Source: Ectopseudomonas guguanensis (lineage in GTDB: Bacteria; Pseudomonadota; Gammaproteobacteria; Pseudomonadales; Pseudomonadaceae). From it: 64,000 nt of DNA. Shown in pieces: positions 55,851 through 64,000 of the stretch. Each line of letters starts with the position of its first letter. Position 1 is the stretch's first letter. The stretch is from positions 1 to 64,000 of the forward strand of contig NZ_FNJJ01000001.1 of assembly GCF_900104265.1 (NCBI RefSeq), in the 5' to 3' direction. The notes beneath the pieces were generated by a model. The model had not been told where the DNA came from, searched no databases, and saw only the letters and a list, made by a program, of their open reading frames with translations. The translations under genes were made by a program, and so were the position numbers.

Positions 55851-56860
55851 CAGGAGGTTTCCTCGAGGCTGGCGAGGATCGGCGCGCAGTCCCGCAAGCC
55901 CTGCTCCAGGCGCAGCCAGCCGGCCTCGTCTGCCGGCAGGCCGAAGCGCAGGCTGTCCAGCTCGGCGAACAGGCGCACCAGGATGCCGCGCCGTGCCAGC
56001 AGCTCCATGCAGGGCACCGCACGGCGCGTACAGCAGAACTGGAACAGCGCCGAACCGCCGGTAGGCGGCAGGCCGCAGTCGCGCAGCAGCGCTGCCAGAC
56101 GCGCGCCATCGGCCAGCAAACGTTCGCGCTGGCGGCGATGGCCGTCGCTGTCAGCAAGCAGATGGCGGGCGAGGCTGCGCGCCGGACCGCTGACCGCCCA
56201 GGGACCGAGCAGCGCGTCCAGCTCATCCAGCAAGGCCTGCGCCGCCAGCACGAAGCCCAGACGCAGGCCGGCCAGACCGAAGAACTTGCCGAACGAACGC
56301 AGCACGATCAGCCCCGGCATGTCGCTGTAGGCCGCCAGGCTGTGCTGCGGCGTGCAGTCGATGAAGGCTTCGTCGACCACCAGCCAGCCGCCGCGTTCGG
56401 CCAGCTCGTCGTGCCAGTCGAGCAGGCGCGCCGGCTCGATCAGGCGCCCGGTCGGGTTGTTGGGATTGACCACCAGCAGCACGTCGAGCTGCGGCAGCGC
56501 GCGATGCACCGAACCCTCGCTGAGCTTGGTGATGCGATGGCCTTCGCGGCGCCAGGCCGCGGCGTGCTCGGCGTAGGTCGGCGCGAGGATGCCCACGTTG
56601 CTGTGCGTGCGCAGGCGTGGCAGGGCCTGGATCGCCGCCTGCGAACCGGCCACCGGCAGCAGGCTGGCGGCGCCGTAGTAATCGCGCGCGGCCGCCTCCA
56701 GGCCATCGTTGATCTCGGGCAAGCGCGCCCAGGCCTGAACGGGAACCGGCGGCAGATCCCAGCCATAGGGGGCGATACCGGTGGATAGGTCCAGCCAGTC
56801 CTCCAGGGGGATGCCATAGCGCTGCGCCGCCGCGCGCAGTCGACCTCCGTGTTCAAGCAC
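55850..56860 (-). CDS. cobC: L-threonine-O-3-phosphate decarboxylase
   Basis: The 336-residue PLP enzyme should form (R)-1-aminopropan-2-ol phosphate from threonine phosphate, the linker of the nucleotide loop. The fold-type I features are [15 protein letters not shown], the [11 protein letters not shown] segment and the PLP lysine in [17 protein letters not shown]. In Salmonella this enzyme is called CobD, so names clash. It overlaps cobD (the CbiB-type gene) by 8 bp, indicating one mRNA. Histidinol-phosphate aminotransferase is related but would not fit the operon. Confidence 0.92.
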   Translation of the reverse strand: MLEHGGRLRAAAQRYGIPLEDWLDLSTGIAPYGWDLPPVPVQAWARLPEINDGLEAAARDYYGAASLLPVAGSQAAIQALPRLRTHSNVGILAPTYAEHAAAWRREGHRITKLSEGSVHRALPQLDVLLVVNPNNPTGRLIEPARLLDWHDELAERGGWLVVDEAFIDCTPQHSLAAYSDMPGLIVLRSFGKFFGLAGLRLGFVLAAQALLDELDALLGPWAVSGPARSLARHLLADSDGHRRQRERLLADGARLAALLRDCGLPPTGGSALFQFCCTRRAVPCMELLARRGILVRLFAELDSLRFGLPADEAGWLRLEQGLRDCAPILASLEETS

Positions 56861-57761
56861 CCAGCACCTCCCAGATCATCAGGCACAGCAACCACAGGCC
56901 AACGCCGGCAACGACCCGGTTCATCGCCCGTTCGATATCCCGCGCGCGCGGCGCCGGGCCCTCGCCCAGCTGCGGGCGCTCATGCAACTCGCCGTGGTAT
57001 TCGGCGGCACCACCGAGACTCACCCCCAGGCTGCCGGCACCAGCAGCCATCACCGGGCCAGCATTGGGACTGTCCCACAACGGCGCCTGCCGGCGCCAGC
57101 AGCGCAGCGCCAGAAGGGTATTCCCGAGCAGCGCATAGGTCAGCACCACCAGGCGCGCCGGGATGTAATTGAGTAGGTCATCGATCTTCGCCGCCGCCCA
57201 GCCGAAGCGCTCGAAGCGCTCGTTGCGATAGCCCCACATGGCGTCCAGGGTATTGCTCAGGCGGTACAGCACCACGCCGGGCGCACCGGCGACGATGAAC
57301 CAGAACAAGGCGGCGAATACCGCATCGGAGCCGTTCTCCAGCACCGACTCGGTACCGGCGCGGGCCACACCGGTGGCGTCCAGCTCGGCGGTGTTGCGGC
57401 TGACCATCCAGCCGACCCGCTCGCGTGCCAGCGCAAGGTCGCCCAGGCGCAGCGCGCGGGCCACCGGCTGCGCGTGCTCGTAAAGACTACGCAGGCCAAG
57501 GGCGAAATACAGGGCGAAGATCTCCACCGCCCAGCCCAACCCGCTGATCTGCGCCAGCAGCCAGGTCAGCAGGGTCAGCGGCAGCACGGCCAGACACCAG
57601 GCGGTGACGCCATGACTGCGCCAACCACCGCCGGCCGGGTTGAAACGCTGCTCCAGGCGCTCGGCCAGGCGCCCGAAGGCCACCAGCGGATGCGCGCGGC
57701 GTGGCTCGCCCAGCACGGCGTCCAGCGCCACACCGGCGCAGGTGATCAGCGCCAGGCTCAT
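56853..57761 (-). CDS. cobD: Adenosylcobinamide-phosphate synthase (CbiB-type)
   Basis: The 302-residue membrane enzyme joins adenosylcobyric acid to aminopropanol phosphate. It has four to five hydrophobic segments and the family's [19 protein letters not shown] start and [14 protein letters not shown] centre. The Pseudomonas name is cobD, the enteric name cbiB. The stop overlaps the next gene start by 8 bp, and its start is 3 bp after the bluB stop. Position and sequence agree. Confidence 0.92.
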   Translation of the reverse strand: MSLALITCAGVALDAVLGEPRRAHPLVAFGRLAERLEQRFNPAGGGWRSHGVTAWCLAVLPLTLLTWLLAQISGLGWAVEIFALYFALGLRSLYEHAQPVARALRLGDLALARERVGWMVSRNTAELDATGVARAGTESVLENGSDAVFAALFWFIVAGAPGVVLYRLSNTLDAMWGYRNERFERFGWAAAKIDDLLNYIPARLVVLTYALLGNTLLALRCWRRQAPLWDSPNAGPVMAAGAGSLGVSLGGAAEYHGELHERPQLGEGPAPRARDIERAMNRVVAGVGLWLLCLMIWEVLGA

Positions 57762-57764
57762 CGT

Positions 57765-58418
57765 TCAGTCACCCTGCACTCCCCATCGATTCTCGAACAG
57801 CAGCTCGCTCAGCGGTCGAGGCGTGGCCCAGCCCTCTTGCACCAGCATGGGTTTTTCATAGAAGGCATCCACCGGCCCCAGGCAGAGCAGCGCCACCGGC
57901 TTGCTGCCGGCCGGCATGCCCAGCAGCTCGGCCAGCGCTGCGGGATCGAACAGCGACACCCAGCCCAGCCCAAGACCTTCGGCGCGCGCGGCCAGCCACA
58001 GATTCTGAATCGCGCAGGCCACCGAGGCCATATCCATTTCCGGCAGCGTGCGTCGCCCGAAGACATGTGCCTCGCGTCCGTCCATCAGCGCCACCGCCAG
58101 CAGCTCGGCGCAATCGCGGATGCCCTCGACCTTCAGCCGCATGAATTCGTCGCTGCGCTCGCCCAGGGCCTCTGCGGTGCGTACCCGCTCGGCCTCCACC
58201 AGCGCATGGGCCGCCTCGCGCAGTTGCGGATCGCGGATGCGCACGAAACGCCAGGGCTGCATCAGGCCAACGCTGGGCGCGTGGTGAGCGGCTTCGAGCA
58301 GGCGCGCCAGCACCTCGGCCGGCACCTCGCCACCGCTGAAATGGCGCATGTCACGACGCTCGGCGATGGCGCGGTACACCGCCGCGCGCTCCTCGGGGCT
58401 GAAGGCGCGCTCGCTCAT
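57765..58418 (-). CDS. bluB: 5,6-dimethylbenzimidazole synthase
   Basis: The 217-residue nitroreductase-fold protein should fragment reduced FMN with oxygen to make the lower ligand DMB. It has the flavin-binding RRDMRHFSGG start and the conserved HHAPSVGLMQPWRFV segment, which distinguishes BluB from ordinary nitroreductases. It overlaps the cobB stop by ATGA and is followed by cobD after 3 bp. Its presence implies aerobic DMB synthesis and therefore true cobalamin as product. Confidence 0.92.
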   Translation of the reverse strand: MSERAFSPEERAAVYRAIAERRDMRHFSGGEVPAEVLARLLEAAHHAPSVGLMQPWRFVRIRDPQLREAAHALVEAERVRTAEALGERSDEFMRLKVEGIRDCAELLAVALMDGREAHVFGRRTLPEMDMASVACAIQNLWLAARAEGLGLGWVSLFDPAALAELLGMPAGSKPVALLCLGPVDAFYEKPMLVQEGWATPRPLSELLFENRWGVQGD

Positions 58419-59707
58419 GGGCGCAGCAGCGCGGCGGCTGCCTCCGGGTTGGACGGCAGGTAGAAGTGGATATAGCTGGCGGTCAGTCGCCCCAGGCGAT
58501 ACACCGCCTCGGCCACCGGCTTGCCGTTCGGGCAGCGCCCGCGCACCAGCGGCTCGAGCGGGCTGTCCAGGCGCGAGTGATGGTAGCTATGGCCACGCAG
58601 CTCGCCCTCCGGCAGCGTCACCTCCTGCAGGGCCAGCGCGGTCAGGCGCGGCTGCAATGCGGCGCTGCCCGCCAGCAGACCGAGCATCCGGCCGCTGGCG
58701 CCCTGCTTGTCGCGCAGTTCGTCGAGCAGATAGAGCATGCCGCCACATTCGGCGAGCAACGGCTTGCCGGCCTGATGATGGGCACGGATGGCCGCGGCCA
58801 TGGCCTGATTGCCTGCAAGCTCGGCCAGATGCAGTTCGGGATAACCGCCAGGCAGATAAAGGCTATCCACCTCGGGCAGCGCGCTGTCGGCCAGCGGCGA
58901 AAAATAGCGCAGCTCGGCCCCCAGCCTCTGCAGCAAATCGAGATTGGCCTGATAGAGGAAGGCAAACGCCGCATCGCGCGCCACGCCGATGCGCACATCC
59001 TGCAACAAGGGCGCAGGTTCATTGATAGGCGGCGCGGCGAAACTCACCGCCGGCGGCAGGTCGACATCGGCACTGGCCGCCAGCGCATCGGCGGCAGCGT
59101 CCAGGCGCGCATCCAGATCCGCCAGCTCGGCGGCCTGCACCAGACCCAGATGGCGACTGGGCAACTCCACCGCGGCGCTGCGCGGCAAGGCGCCGAACCA
59201 GCGAATGCTCGGCGGCAGCGCATCGCGCAAGATCTCGCCATGACGGCTGCTGGCAACGCGATTGCCGAGCACGCCGGCAAAGGGCAGATCGGGCTGGAAG
59301 GTGGCCAGGCCATGGGCCAGGGCGCCGAAGGTCTGCGCCATGGCCGCGCCGTCGATCACGCCCAGCACCGGCACGCCGAAATGACGCGCCAGGTCGGCCG
59401 CCGAGGGTTTGCCGTCGAACAGGCCCATCACCCCTTCGATGAGGATCAGATCCGCCTCGCCGGCGGCCTGCCACAGCAGGCGACGGCTCTCTGCCTCACC
59501 GACCATGGCCAGGTCGAGCTGGTACACCGGCGCGCCGCTGGCGCGGGCGTGGATCATCGGGTCGAGAAAATCAGGCCCGCACTTGAACACCCGCACGAGT
59601 CGTCCCTGGCGCGTATGCAAACGCGCCAGCGCAGCGGTGACGGTGGTCTTGCCCTGGCCGGAAGCCGGGGCGGCGATCAGCAACGCCGGACAGTGACGTG
59701 TCGTCAT
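58415..59707 (-). CDS. cobB: Cobyrinic/hydrogenobyrinic acid a,c-diamide synthase
   Basis: The 430-residue amidotransferase adds amides at the a and c positions. The N-terminal ATPase domain has the P-loop GQGKT at 17-21, and the C-terminal class I glutaminase has nucleophile C321 in LLAECGGMLYL. The fold resembles CobQ but the length and P-loop match CobB (CbiA in enterics). The start overlaps the cobO stop codon by 1 bp, and the stop overlaps the bluB start by 4 bp. It is the second gene of the operon. Confidence 0.94.
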   Translation of the reverse strand: MTTRHCPALLIAAPASGQGKTTVTAALARLHTRQGRLVRVFKCGPDFLDPMIHARASGAPVYQLDLAMVGEAESRRLLWQAAGEADLILIEGVMGLFDGKPSAADLARHFGVPVLGVIDGAAMAQTFGALAHGLATFQPDLPFAGVLGNRVASSRHGEILRDALPPSIRWFGALPRSAAVELPSRHLGLVQAAELADLDARLDAAADALAASADVDLPPAVSFAAPPINEPAPLLQDVRIGVARDAAFAFLYQANLDLLQRLGAELRYFSPLADSALPEVDSLYLPGGYPELHLAELAGNQAMAAAIRAHHQAGKPLLAECGGMLYLLDELRDKQGASGRMLGLLAGSAALQPRLTALALQEVTLPEGELRGHSYHHSRLDSPLEPLVRGRCPNGKPVAEAVYRLGRLTASYIHFYLPSNPEAAAALLRP

Positions 59708-60318
59708 CAGAATTCGATGCCCTTCTGCGCCTTCACGCCAGACTTGAACGCATGCTTGACCAGGTTCATCTCGGTGACCGTATCGGCCGCCTCGATCATC
59801 CCAGGCAGGGCACCGCGGCCGGTCACCACCACGTGCTGCAGCAGCGGCCGGGCCTCGATGTCGGCCAGCACCGCATCCAGTTCGAGGTAACCGTGCTTGA
59901 GGGCGATGTTCAGCTCGTCCAGCACCACCAGGCCGACGGACTCGTCGCCGAGCAGACGCCGGGCCACGGCCCAGGCCTCCTGCGCCTTGGCGATGTCGCG
60001 CTGGCGATCCTGGGTCTCCCAGGTGAAGCCCTCGCCCATCACGTGGTAGCTGACTTCCTCGGGAAAACGGCGGAAGAAGGTTTCCTCGCCGGTGCTGGCG
60101 GCGCCCTTGATGAATTGCACCACGCCAACCCTGATGCCATGACCGAGGGCGCGCGCGACCATGCCGAAGGCACTGCTGCTCTTGCCCTTGCCGTTGCCGC
60201 TGTGCACCAGCAGCAGGCCGTATTCGTCCTGGGCCTGGGCGATCTTCTCGTCGATCAGGGCTTTCTTGCGCTGCATGCGCGCCTTGTGGCGGGCGTCGCG
60301 TTCGGCGGATTCGCTCAT
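59707..60318 (-). CDS. cobO: Cob(I)yrinic acid a,c-diamide adenosyltransferase
   Basis: The 203-residue enzyme adds the 5'-deoxyadenosyl group to the corrin. It carries the P-loop GNGKGKS at 41-47, the typical start VHSGNGKGKSSSAFGM and the closing VVVTGRGALPGMIEAAD segment. It belongs to the CobA/CobO/BtuR type and not PduO. The start 60318 follows AGGAG with good spacing; an ATG at 60378 would lie in the riboswitch leader and is rejected. It is the first gene of the ten-gene run behind a B12 riboswitch. Confidence 0.94.
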   Translation of the reverse strand: MSESAERDARHKARMQRKKALIDEKIAQAQDEYGLLLVHSGNGKGKSSSAFGMVARALGHGIRVGVVQFIKGAASTGEETFFRRFPEEVSYHVMGEGFTWETQDRQRDIAKAQEAWAVARRLLGDESVGLVVLDELNIALKHGYLELDAVLADIEARPLLQHVVVTGRGALPGMIEAADTVTEMNLVKHAFKSGVKAQKGIEF

Positions 60319-60504
60319 GCTTTGCTCCTGCAAGTCAGGTGCCCGCGTTGCCTGCTTCTGGAACAGTGCGAACGACAATGAAGAATCGCGATGATCCGCG
60401 CGACCTCATCCAGGCGCCAATGGCTGGTCAGGCGAGCGGAAGGCAGGCAACACCGAGGCCCCGGTAGAACCGGAGCACTGGCCGGACAACGCCCTCCGCG
60501 ATGC

Positions 60505-60690
60505 CGTGGAACTGCGACAGGCCGGTCTCCGGGCTCGTGAGCGAACCTGAAAGGTTCGACGCTGCGCCTTCCCGTGCATTACACAGTGGCCTGAAACAGC
60601 GTTTGACTCACCTACCGTTGCGGGGGCAGCGCCGGCATTGGAACCGGCTTCCCTGTTTCACCCCGGCGCCGTCGGAATAGACGGAGCGGG
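60505..60690 (-). promoter_or_regulatory. Cobalamin (B12) riboswitch
   Basis: On the minus strand the leader of cobO contains the B12 box GCCACTGT (complement at 60583-60590) and the core AACAGGGAAGCCGGTT, CGCTGCCCCCGCAACGGTAG and GAGCCCGGAGACCGGCC segments in the right order. A side hairpin GAACCT/AGGTTC lies between (about 60543-60557). Binding adenosylcobalamin should lower expression of the cob genes. The 3' end is about 185 nt upstream of the cobO start; the expression platform was not resolved. The 60319-60748 gap has no gene. Confidence 0.93.
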
Positions 60691-60748
60691 GCACCTGAAG
60701 CAAGGCGCGCAGGGTAGAGGCAGGGCGACCTGCGCGTCAACGCTCGGC

Positions 60749-61420
60749 TCAGCGTGCGGCGTCCGGACGGGCACGCGGCCCCGGCAGAATGCCGTTGTGA
60801 GTGTTGCTCGAGAGCAGGCGGATACTGGTAATGCCGGCGATTTCATGACCGCGATCGCTCAGGGTGTTCACCACCTGATCGACCAGCGCCACGATCAGCA
60901 TGCCGACCAGGCCACCACCGTTGTTTTGCTGCTGCTCGGCGCTGCTGGCACGGGCAGTGCCTTCCCACAGCAGCTTGCCGTTGCGCAGATCGACCAGCTT
61001 GGCCGAAGCGGTAACTGCCACTTCGCTGCTGATGATCTTGTAGCTGCTGCCGTACTCGGTCACGTCCAGGTAAAGCACGCTGTCGGCACCGAAGATCTCG
61101 CGCAGCTTCTGCGGCGAGGCCTGGCGAACCTCCTCGGCATTCATCAGGCCGTTCTGCTTGAAGGTCTCGTCCACCACGCCAACCGGCATCACGTAGTAGC
61201 CGGCTTCGCTGAGTGGCAGAGTGACCTGCGAATAGAGGCTGTAGGAGGCCTTGACGTCCGGCGACTGATTCACCGGCGGCAGAACCAGGATCGACGCAGG
61301 TTTGCTCTCCAGGAAAGCGGTGTAGTCATAGCCCTTGGGCGCCGCGCAGCCACCGAGGATGGCCAGGCAGACCAGCAGTGCACCGGTTTTCAGTGCGGTC
61401 AGGAAGAACGTCATCTTCAT
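60749..61420 (-). CDS. DUF799 (GNA1162-like) lipoprotein
   Basis: The 223-residue product has a lipobox (ILGGC, C25), so it should be a lipoprotein. The DUF799 core begins FLESKPASILVLPPVNQSPD and includes VLYLDVTEYGSSYKII. The family, related to the meningococcal GNA1162 antigen, is of unknown function and usually sits beside CsgG-like and DUF4810 genes, as here. Its ATG overlaps the DUF4810 stop as ATGA, indicating coupling. The next downstream feature is the B12 riboswitch of the cob operon. Confidence 0.88.
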   Translation of the reverse strand: MKMTFFLTALKTGALLVCLAILGGCAAPKGYDYTAFLESKPASILVLPPVNQSPDVKASYSLYSQVTLPLSEAGYYVMPVGVVDETFKQNGLMNAEEVRQASPQKLREIFGADSVLYLDVTEYGSSYKIISSEVAVTASAKLVDLRNGKLLWEGTARASSAEQQQNNGGGLVGMLIVALVDQVVNTLSDRGHEIAGITSIRLLSSNTHNGILPGPRARPDAAR

Positions 61421-61773
61421 TTGTCGAATTTCCGCATCAGAAAGTCCATGTAGGTGGCGGACTCGGGGTACAGCGCCTTCTCGGTCTCGAACTGCTGGCG
61501 CACCTGATCGAGCTTGCCGACATCGGCATAGAGCATGCCCAGGTGGGCATGGAAGCCCGGCGGCAGCGTGCGGTCGGCGGCACGGGCTTTCTGCACGCTG
61601 GCCTCCAGCGCGGCGATCTGCTCTTCGGTACTGCTCTTGCTGTCGAAGCGCTGATAAACCTGCTGCTGGTAACCATCCCAGTAATACAGGGACTGCGGGC
61701 CACTGGCGCAGCCTCCCAGCACGCCGAGTACCAACATCCCGGACAAGGCGGCCAATTTGCGTATGGCGATCAT
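61417..61773 (-). CDS. DUF4810 lipoprotein
   Basis: The 118-residue product has a lipobox (VLGGC, C22). The mature part starts with an aromatic-rich stretch (SLYYWDGYQQQVYQRF) and continues helical, a recognisable DUF4810 pattern. Function is unknown, but DUF4810 is consistently found between CsgG-like and DUF799 genes. It lies 15 bp after the CsgG-like gene stop and overlaps the DUF799 gene by 4 bp, supporting a single operon. Confidence 0.87.
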   Translation of the reverse strand: MIAIRKLAALSGMLVLGVLGGCASGPQSLYYWDGYQQQVYQRFDSKSSTEEQIAALEASVQKARAADRTLPPGFHAHLGMLYADVGKLDQVRQQFETEKALYPESATYMDFLMRKFDK

Positions 61774-61788
61774 GTTCGTAGCTTCCCT

Positions 61789-62457
61789 TTACTTGGCCGG
61801 ATTCCATGCGCCACTGTCGACGCCATTGACCAGGTTGTTCACCGCCTCGCGGATGGCCAGGTCGAGCACCTTGCCATTGAGGGTCGAGTCATAGCTGGCG
61901 GTGCCGCCAAAACCGACGATCTCGCGGTTGGACAGGCTGTACTCACCCGCGCCCTGGGAAGAGAACACCACTTCGGAGGTCTTCACATCGACGATGTTGA
62001 GGTTGACCTTGGCGTAGGCGATCTGCTGCTTGCCACGGCCGAGAATGCCGAACAACTGGTGATCACCGACTTCCTTGCGGCCGAACTCGGTCACGTCGCC
62101 GGTCACCACGTAGTTGGCGCCGCGCACCTGCTGCGCCTGCTTGGAGAATCCCGACTCCTGCTGCAGTTCGGCGAGGTTGTCGCGATCGAGCACGTTGAAG
62201 CGGTTGGACTGCTGCAGGTGGGTGATCAGGATGGTCTTGGCCTGGCCACCCAGACGGTCGACGCTGTCGGTGAAGATGCCGCGCATGTAGCTGGAACGGT
62301 TGTCGAACTTGCCGACGGAAATCGGACTGCGTACACCTGCGTAGGTAACCTGCGCAGTATTGACCTTGGCCACCTCCAGAGTGCGCGACTGCTCGGTGGC
62401 GCAACCGGCGAGCAGCACAAGCAAACCGGCAAGACTGCCGGCAAGGGTCTTTTTCAT
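61789..62457 (-). CDS. CsgG/HfaB-family outer-membrane lipoprotein
   Basis: The 222-residue product has a lipobox (VLLAGC, C19). The CsgG-domain pattern includes FNVLDRDNLAELQQE and ANYVVTGDVTEFGRKE. CsgG proper forms the curli secretion pore, but no curli subunit genes are present here, so a curli role is unlikely. This shorter group goes with DUF4810 and DUF799. It is the first gene of the triad; start 62457 follows GAGG. A 348-bp gap precedes it and holds the promoter. Confidence 0.88.
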   Translation of the reverse strand: MKKTLAGSLAGLLVLLAGCATEQSRTLEVAKVNTAQVTYAGVRSPISVGKFDNRSSYMRGIFTDSVDRLGGQAKTILITHLQQSNRFNVLDRDNLAELQQESGFSKQAQQVRGANYVVTGDVTEFGRKEVGDHQLFGILGRGKQQIAYAKVNLNIVDVKTSEVVFSSQGAGEYSLSNREIVGFGGTASYDSTLNGKVLDLAIREAVNNLVNGVDSGAWNPAK

Positions 62458-62805
62458 GGAAACCTCGTTCGAATAGATGAATACGCCCATTCAGCACATG
62501 CCGAAAGACCGGAAGCGGGGAGCGCCAGAGAGAACGGCCTGAATGGACAGGCGAGACGAAGCGAGAAAGGCGAGTCTGTCCCTGACGATTGAATCCACTG
62601 CTCAGCCTGGGTAGTGGTGCATCCTGCAAGCGCGGCGATTCTAGCGAGACAGAAGGCACTTTGCCATCCTCAGGATGAGACTCAGTGCTTATAAGCGCAG
62701 TGACATCGCCCTGCGCCAGCCGGGCAATGGGGTGCGCGAGGCGAGGCGCAGGCACGCGCAGCCCTGGCAGCCAGGGCTGAAACAGGTGGTCGAATCGCCC
62801 CGCGC
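62458..62805. other. Intergenic region upstream of the CsgG-like gene
   Basis: This 348-bp stretch has no ORF I would support. It contains one good palindrome at 62760-62778 (AGCCCTGG-CAG-CCAGGGCT), about 28 bp beyond the stop codon of the neighbouring NlpC/P60 gene, where it may act at the mRNA 3' end. The left part must hold the promoter of the lipoprotein triad, but no clear -35/-10 pair was found. Confidence 0.5.
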
Positions 62806-63330
62806 TCAGGGATTACGCGCCAGCTCCGGGGTGAGGATGCGCTTGGCATCGAGGTAGACGCCCTGCCAGTAACCGCCGGCAAGACTGTCCAGGCGCACCG
62901 TGCCACCTGTGGAAGGGGCATGAACGAAGCGACCCTCGCCGACATAGATACCGGCGTGACTGACGGTACGCCCGCCATTGGTGGCGAAGAACACCAGATC
63001 GCCGCTCTGCAGGGCGTCGCGCCGCACATTGGGCACGCGCATCGCGCTGAGTTCACGAGTGGAACGCGGCAGGCTGATGCCGGCAGCGTCCCGGTACACG
63101 TAACCGATCAGCCCACTGCAGTCGAAGCCGCCATCGGGGGTGTTGCCGCCATAGCGGTAAGGCGTACCGACCAGGCCCAGCGCACGAAACAGCACGTCTT
63201 CAGCGCCGCCCTGATAGGAGGACGAGGAAACGGGAGGGCTATAGGTGGGCTGGGGAGCGGGAGCGCGACTGCTACAGGCGCTCAGCAGCAGGGCGAAGGA
63301 AATGAGGACGACGCGGGTCGTGACGGGCAT
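62806..63330 (-). CDS. NlpC/P60-family lipoprotein (putative cell-wall endopeptidase)
   Basis: The 174-residue product has a lipobox (LLSAC, C19) and a Pro/Ser-rich linker, then the NlpC/P60 domain. The catalytic pair is C71 in FDCSG and H125 in VSHAGIYVG, with a later polar residue (FVHAPS) in the usual place. Such enzymes cut D-Glu-mDAP bonds in cell-wall peptides. It resembles the next gene strongly across the domain (for example RYGGN ... GFDCSG and LPRSTREL), so the two are paralogues. The gap between the genes is 84 bp on the same strand. Confidence 0.88.
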   Translation of the reverse strand: MPVTTRVVLISFALLLSACSSRAPAPQPTYSPPVSSSSYQGGAEDVLFRALGLVGTPYRYGGNTPDGGFDCSGLIGYVYRDAAGISLPRSTRELSAMRVPNVRRDALQSGDLVFFATNGGRTVSHAGIYVGEGRFVHAPSTGGTVRLDSLAGGYWQGVYLDAKRILTPELARNP

Positions 63331-63414
63331 AAGCGAGGCGATCCAGAGCCTGAATGCGCTCTACTCTGCCGTTTGCAGGCAAACGGCGCAACCCTGGGGT
63401 TACGCCGTGACACA

Positions 63415-64000
63415 TCAATTGTGGCGTTTGGCTGCCACCTGATCTTCCACCGGAGCCAGCGCAAGAACGCGCTTGGCCTGCAGGTAACTGCGGTTCCAGT
63501 AGCTGTCGTCCAGGCTGTCGATGCGCACGCCACCGCTGCGGCTGCTGCTGGAATGGATGAACTGGTCATCGCCCAGGTAGATGCCGGCGTGGCTGACGCG
63601 ACCGCGGCCGCGGTCGTTGAACAGGATCAGGTCGCCCGGCTCCAGATCGGCACGCGCCACCTTGGGCGCGTCGAGGTTGATCAGCTCGCGAGTGGAACGA
63701 GGCAGCTCCAAGCCGACTTCCTCGCGGAACAGGTAACCGACGAAACCGCTGCAGTCGAAACCGGACTGCACCGAGTTGCCACCGTAGCGGTAACGGGTAC
63801 CGATCAACGAACGCCCGAGATCCAGCAGGCTGTCGGCCAGCTGCGGCATTTCGTAGGGCTTGTCATCGATCAGCGCGTTGATTTCATCATCGGCAGCTGT
63901 GACCGGATGAGAGAGCGGACGAGCGACCGGCTCGACATTGGCTTCGCTGATCTGCGGCTGCGGCGAGTGGCCGGCGCAGGCAGCGAGAAAGACTGTGAGT
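63415..64000 (-). CDS. NlpC/P60-family lipoprotein, second paralogue (partial at window edge)
   Basis: The gene reaches the right edge, so its N-terminus is not visible. The visible reading frame begins with a likely signal and lipobox (LTVFLAAC) followed by a linker (AGHSPQPQISEANVEP), then an NlpC/P60 domain with catalytic Cys in FDCSGF and His in VSHAGIYLG. About 194 residues are visible. The internal ATG at 63849 is not a likely start, since the frame upstream of it remains open with a lipoprotein signal. It is a paralogue of the neighbouring gene and probably forms an operon with it. Confidence 0.85.
   Translation of the reverse strand, partial: LTVFLAACAGHSPQPQISEANVEPVARPLSHPVTAADDEINALIDDKPYEMPQLADSLLDLGRSLIGTRYRYGGNSVQSGFDCSGFVGYLFREEVGLELPRSTRELINLDAPKVARADLEPGDLILFNDRGRGRVSHAGIYLGDDQFIHSSSSRSGGVRIDSLDDSYWNRSYLQAKRVLALAPVEDQVAAKRHN

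Noticed and set aside
54573..56330. Long open frame on the plus strand opposite cobQ and cobC
   Set aside because: It is antisense to two overlapping cob genes with clear motifs and has no family features.
61789..62457. Curli secretion gene csgG
   Set aside because: No csgA/B/D/E/F genes are nearby, and the neighbours (DUF4810, DUF799) match a separate lipoprotein triad.

Overview
This window looks like a chromosomal segment of a gamma-proteobacterial Pseudomonas. The DNA is GC-rich. The gene content and order recall P. aeruginosa (gbuR/gbuA with its downstream permeases; rnd with YcgL and a hydroxyacid dehydrogenase; the cob cluster with a neighbouring MFS/MarR pair). A LapA-type adhesin, lipase/foldase and dispersed REP-like hairpins fit the P. 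mendocina/oleovorans side of the genus. The species is an inference; no rRNA or tRNA gene is present to test it.

Layout: (1) 1-7.8 kb is a biofilm-adhesin locus. It holds the 5' part of a giant LapA-like adhesin (minus strand) and, divergently, its type I secretion system (TolC-like, ABC ATPase, HlyD-like). The 3' end of the HlyD gene and the hairpins after it are tandemly duplicated. (2) 7.8-10.2 kb holds a DTW-domain tRNA modification enzyme and an Aer-type energy-taxis receptor. (3) 10.3-17.9 kb is a guanidino-compound catabolism block: a LysR regulator divergent from guanidinobutyrase, a YjiH-type membrane protein, a ThDP decarboxylase, an NCS1 permease and a metallo-beta-lactamase-fold hydrolase. 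(4) 17.9-26.1 kb holds a 43-codon small ORF, aceK, an EamA exporter, a repeat array, cysK, a DUF748 protein and a MoxR/VWA pair. (5) 26.1-42.3 kb is a housekeeping mosaic: DUF2167 and DUF2937 proteins, class II amidotransferase, HIT protein, oligopeptidase B, YajD, a HExxH peptidase, YcgN, a GhrA-like dehydrogenase, YcgL/RNase D, an SMP-30-like protein, gdhA, an acyltransferase and a rhodanese. (6) 42.5-49.5 kb holds a FadL-like porin, a LuxR-type response regulator convergent with a hybrid kinase, and lipase plus foldase. (7) 49.6-60.7 kb holds an MFS/MarR pair and a tightly overlapping ten-gene adenosylcobalamin operon with a B12 riboswitch in its leader. (8) 60.7-64 kb holds a CsgG/DUF4810/DUF799 lipoprotein triad and two NlpC/P60 lipoproteins.

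How the parts work together: the lap genes make and export a cleavable surface adhesin. The gbu block should import and degrade guanidino compounds to GABA and urea. The cob genes carry out the late steps from cobyrinate to adenosylcobalamin (DMB synthesis, amidation, adenosylation, nucleotide-loop assembly) under riboswitch control. The lipase, foldase, kinase, regulator and FadL genes sit together and may form a lipid-use module.

The strongest unusual signals are structural. A 192-bp MITE-like element with 19-bp inverted termini and a perfect 9-bp target duplication has split a terminator (38.8-39.0 kb). A 277-bp tandem duplication copies the end of lapC. A 24-bp palindrome lies in the gbuR/gbuA intergenic region. 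A perfect hairpin sits just upstream of the response-regulator start. I found no CRISPR array, prophage, complete insertion sequence, tRNA or rRNA.
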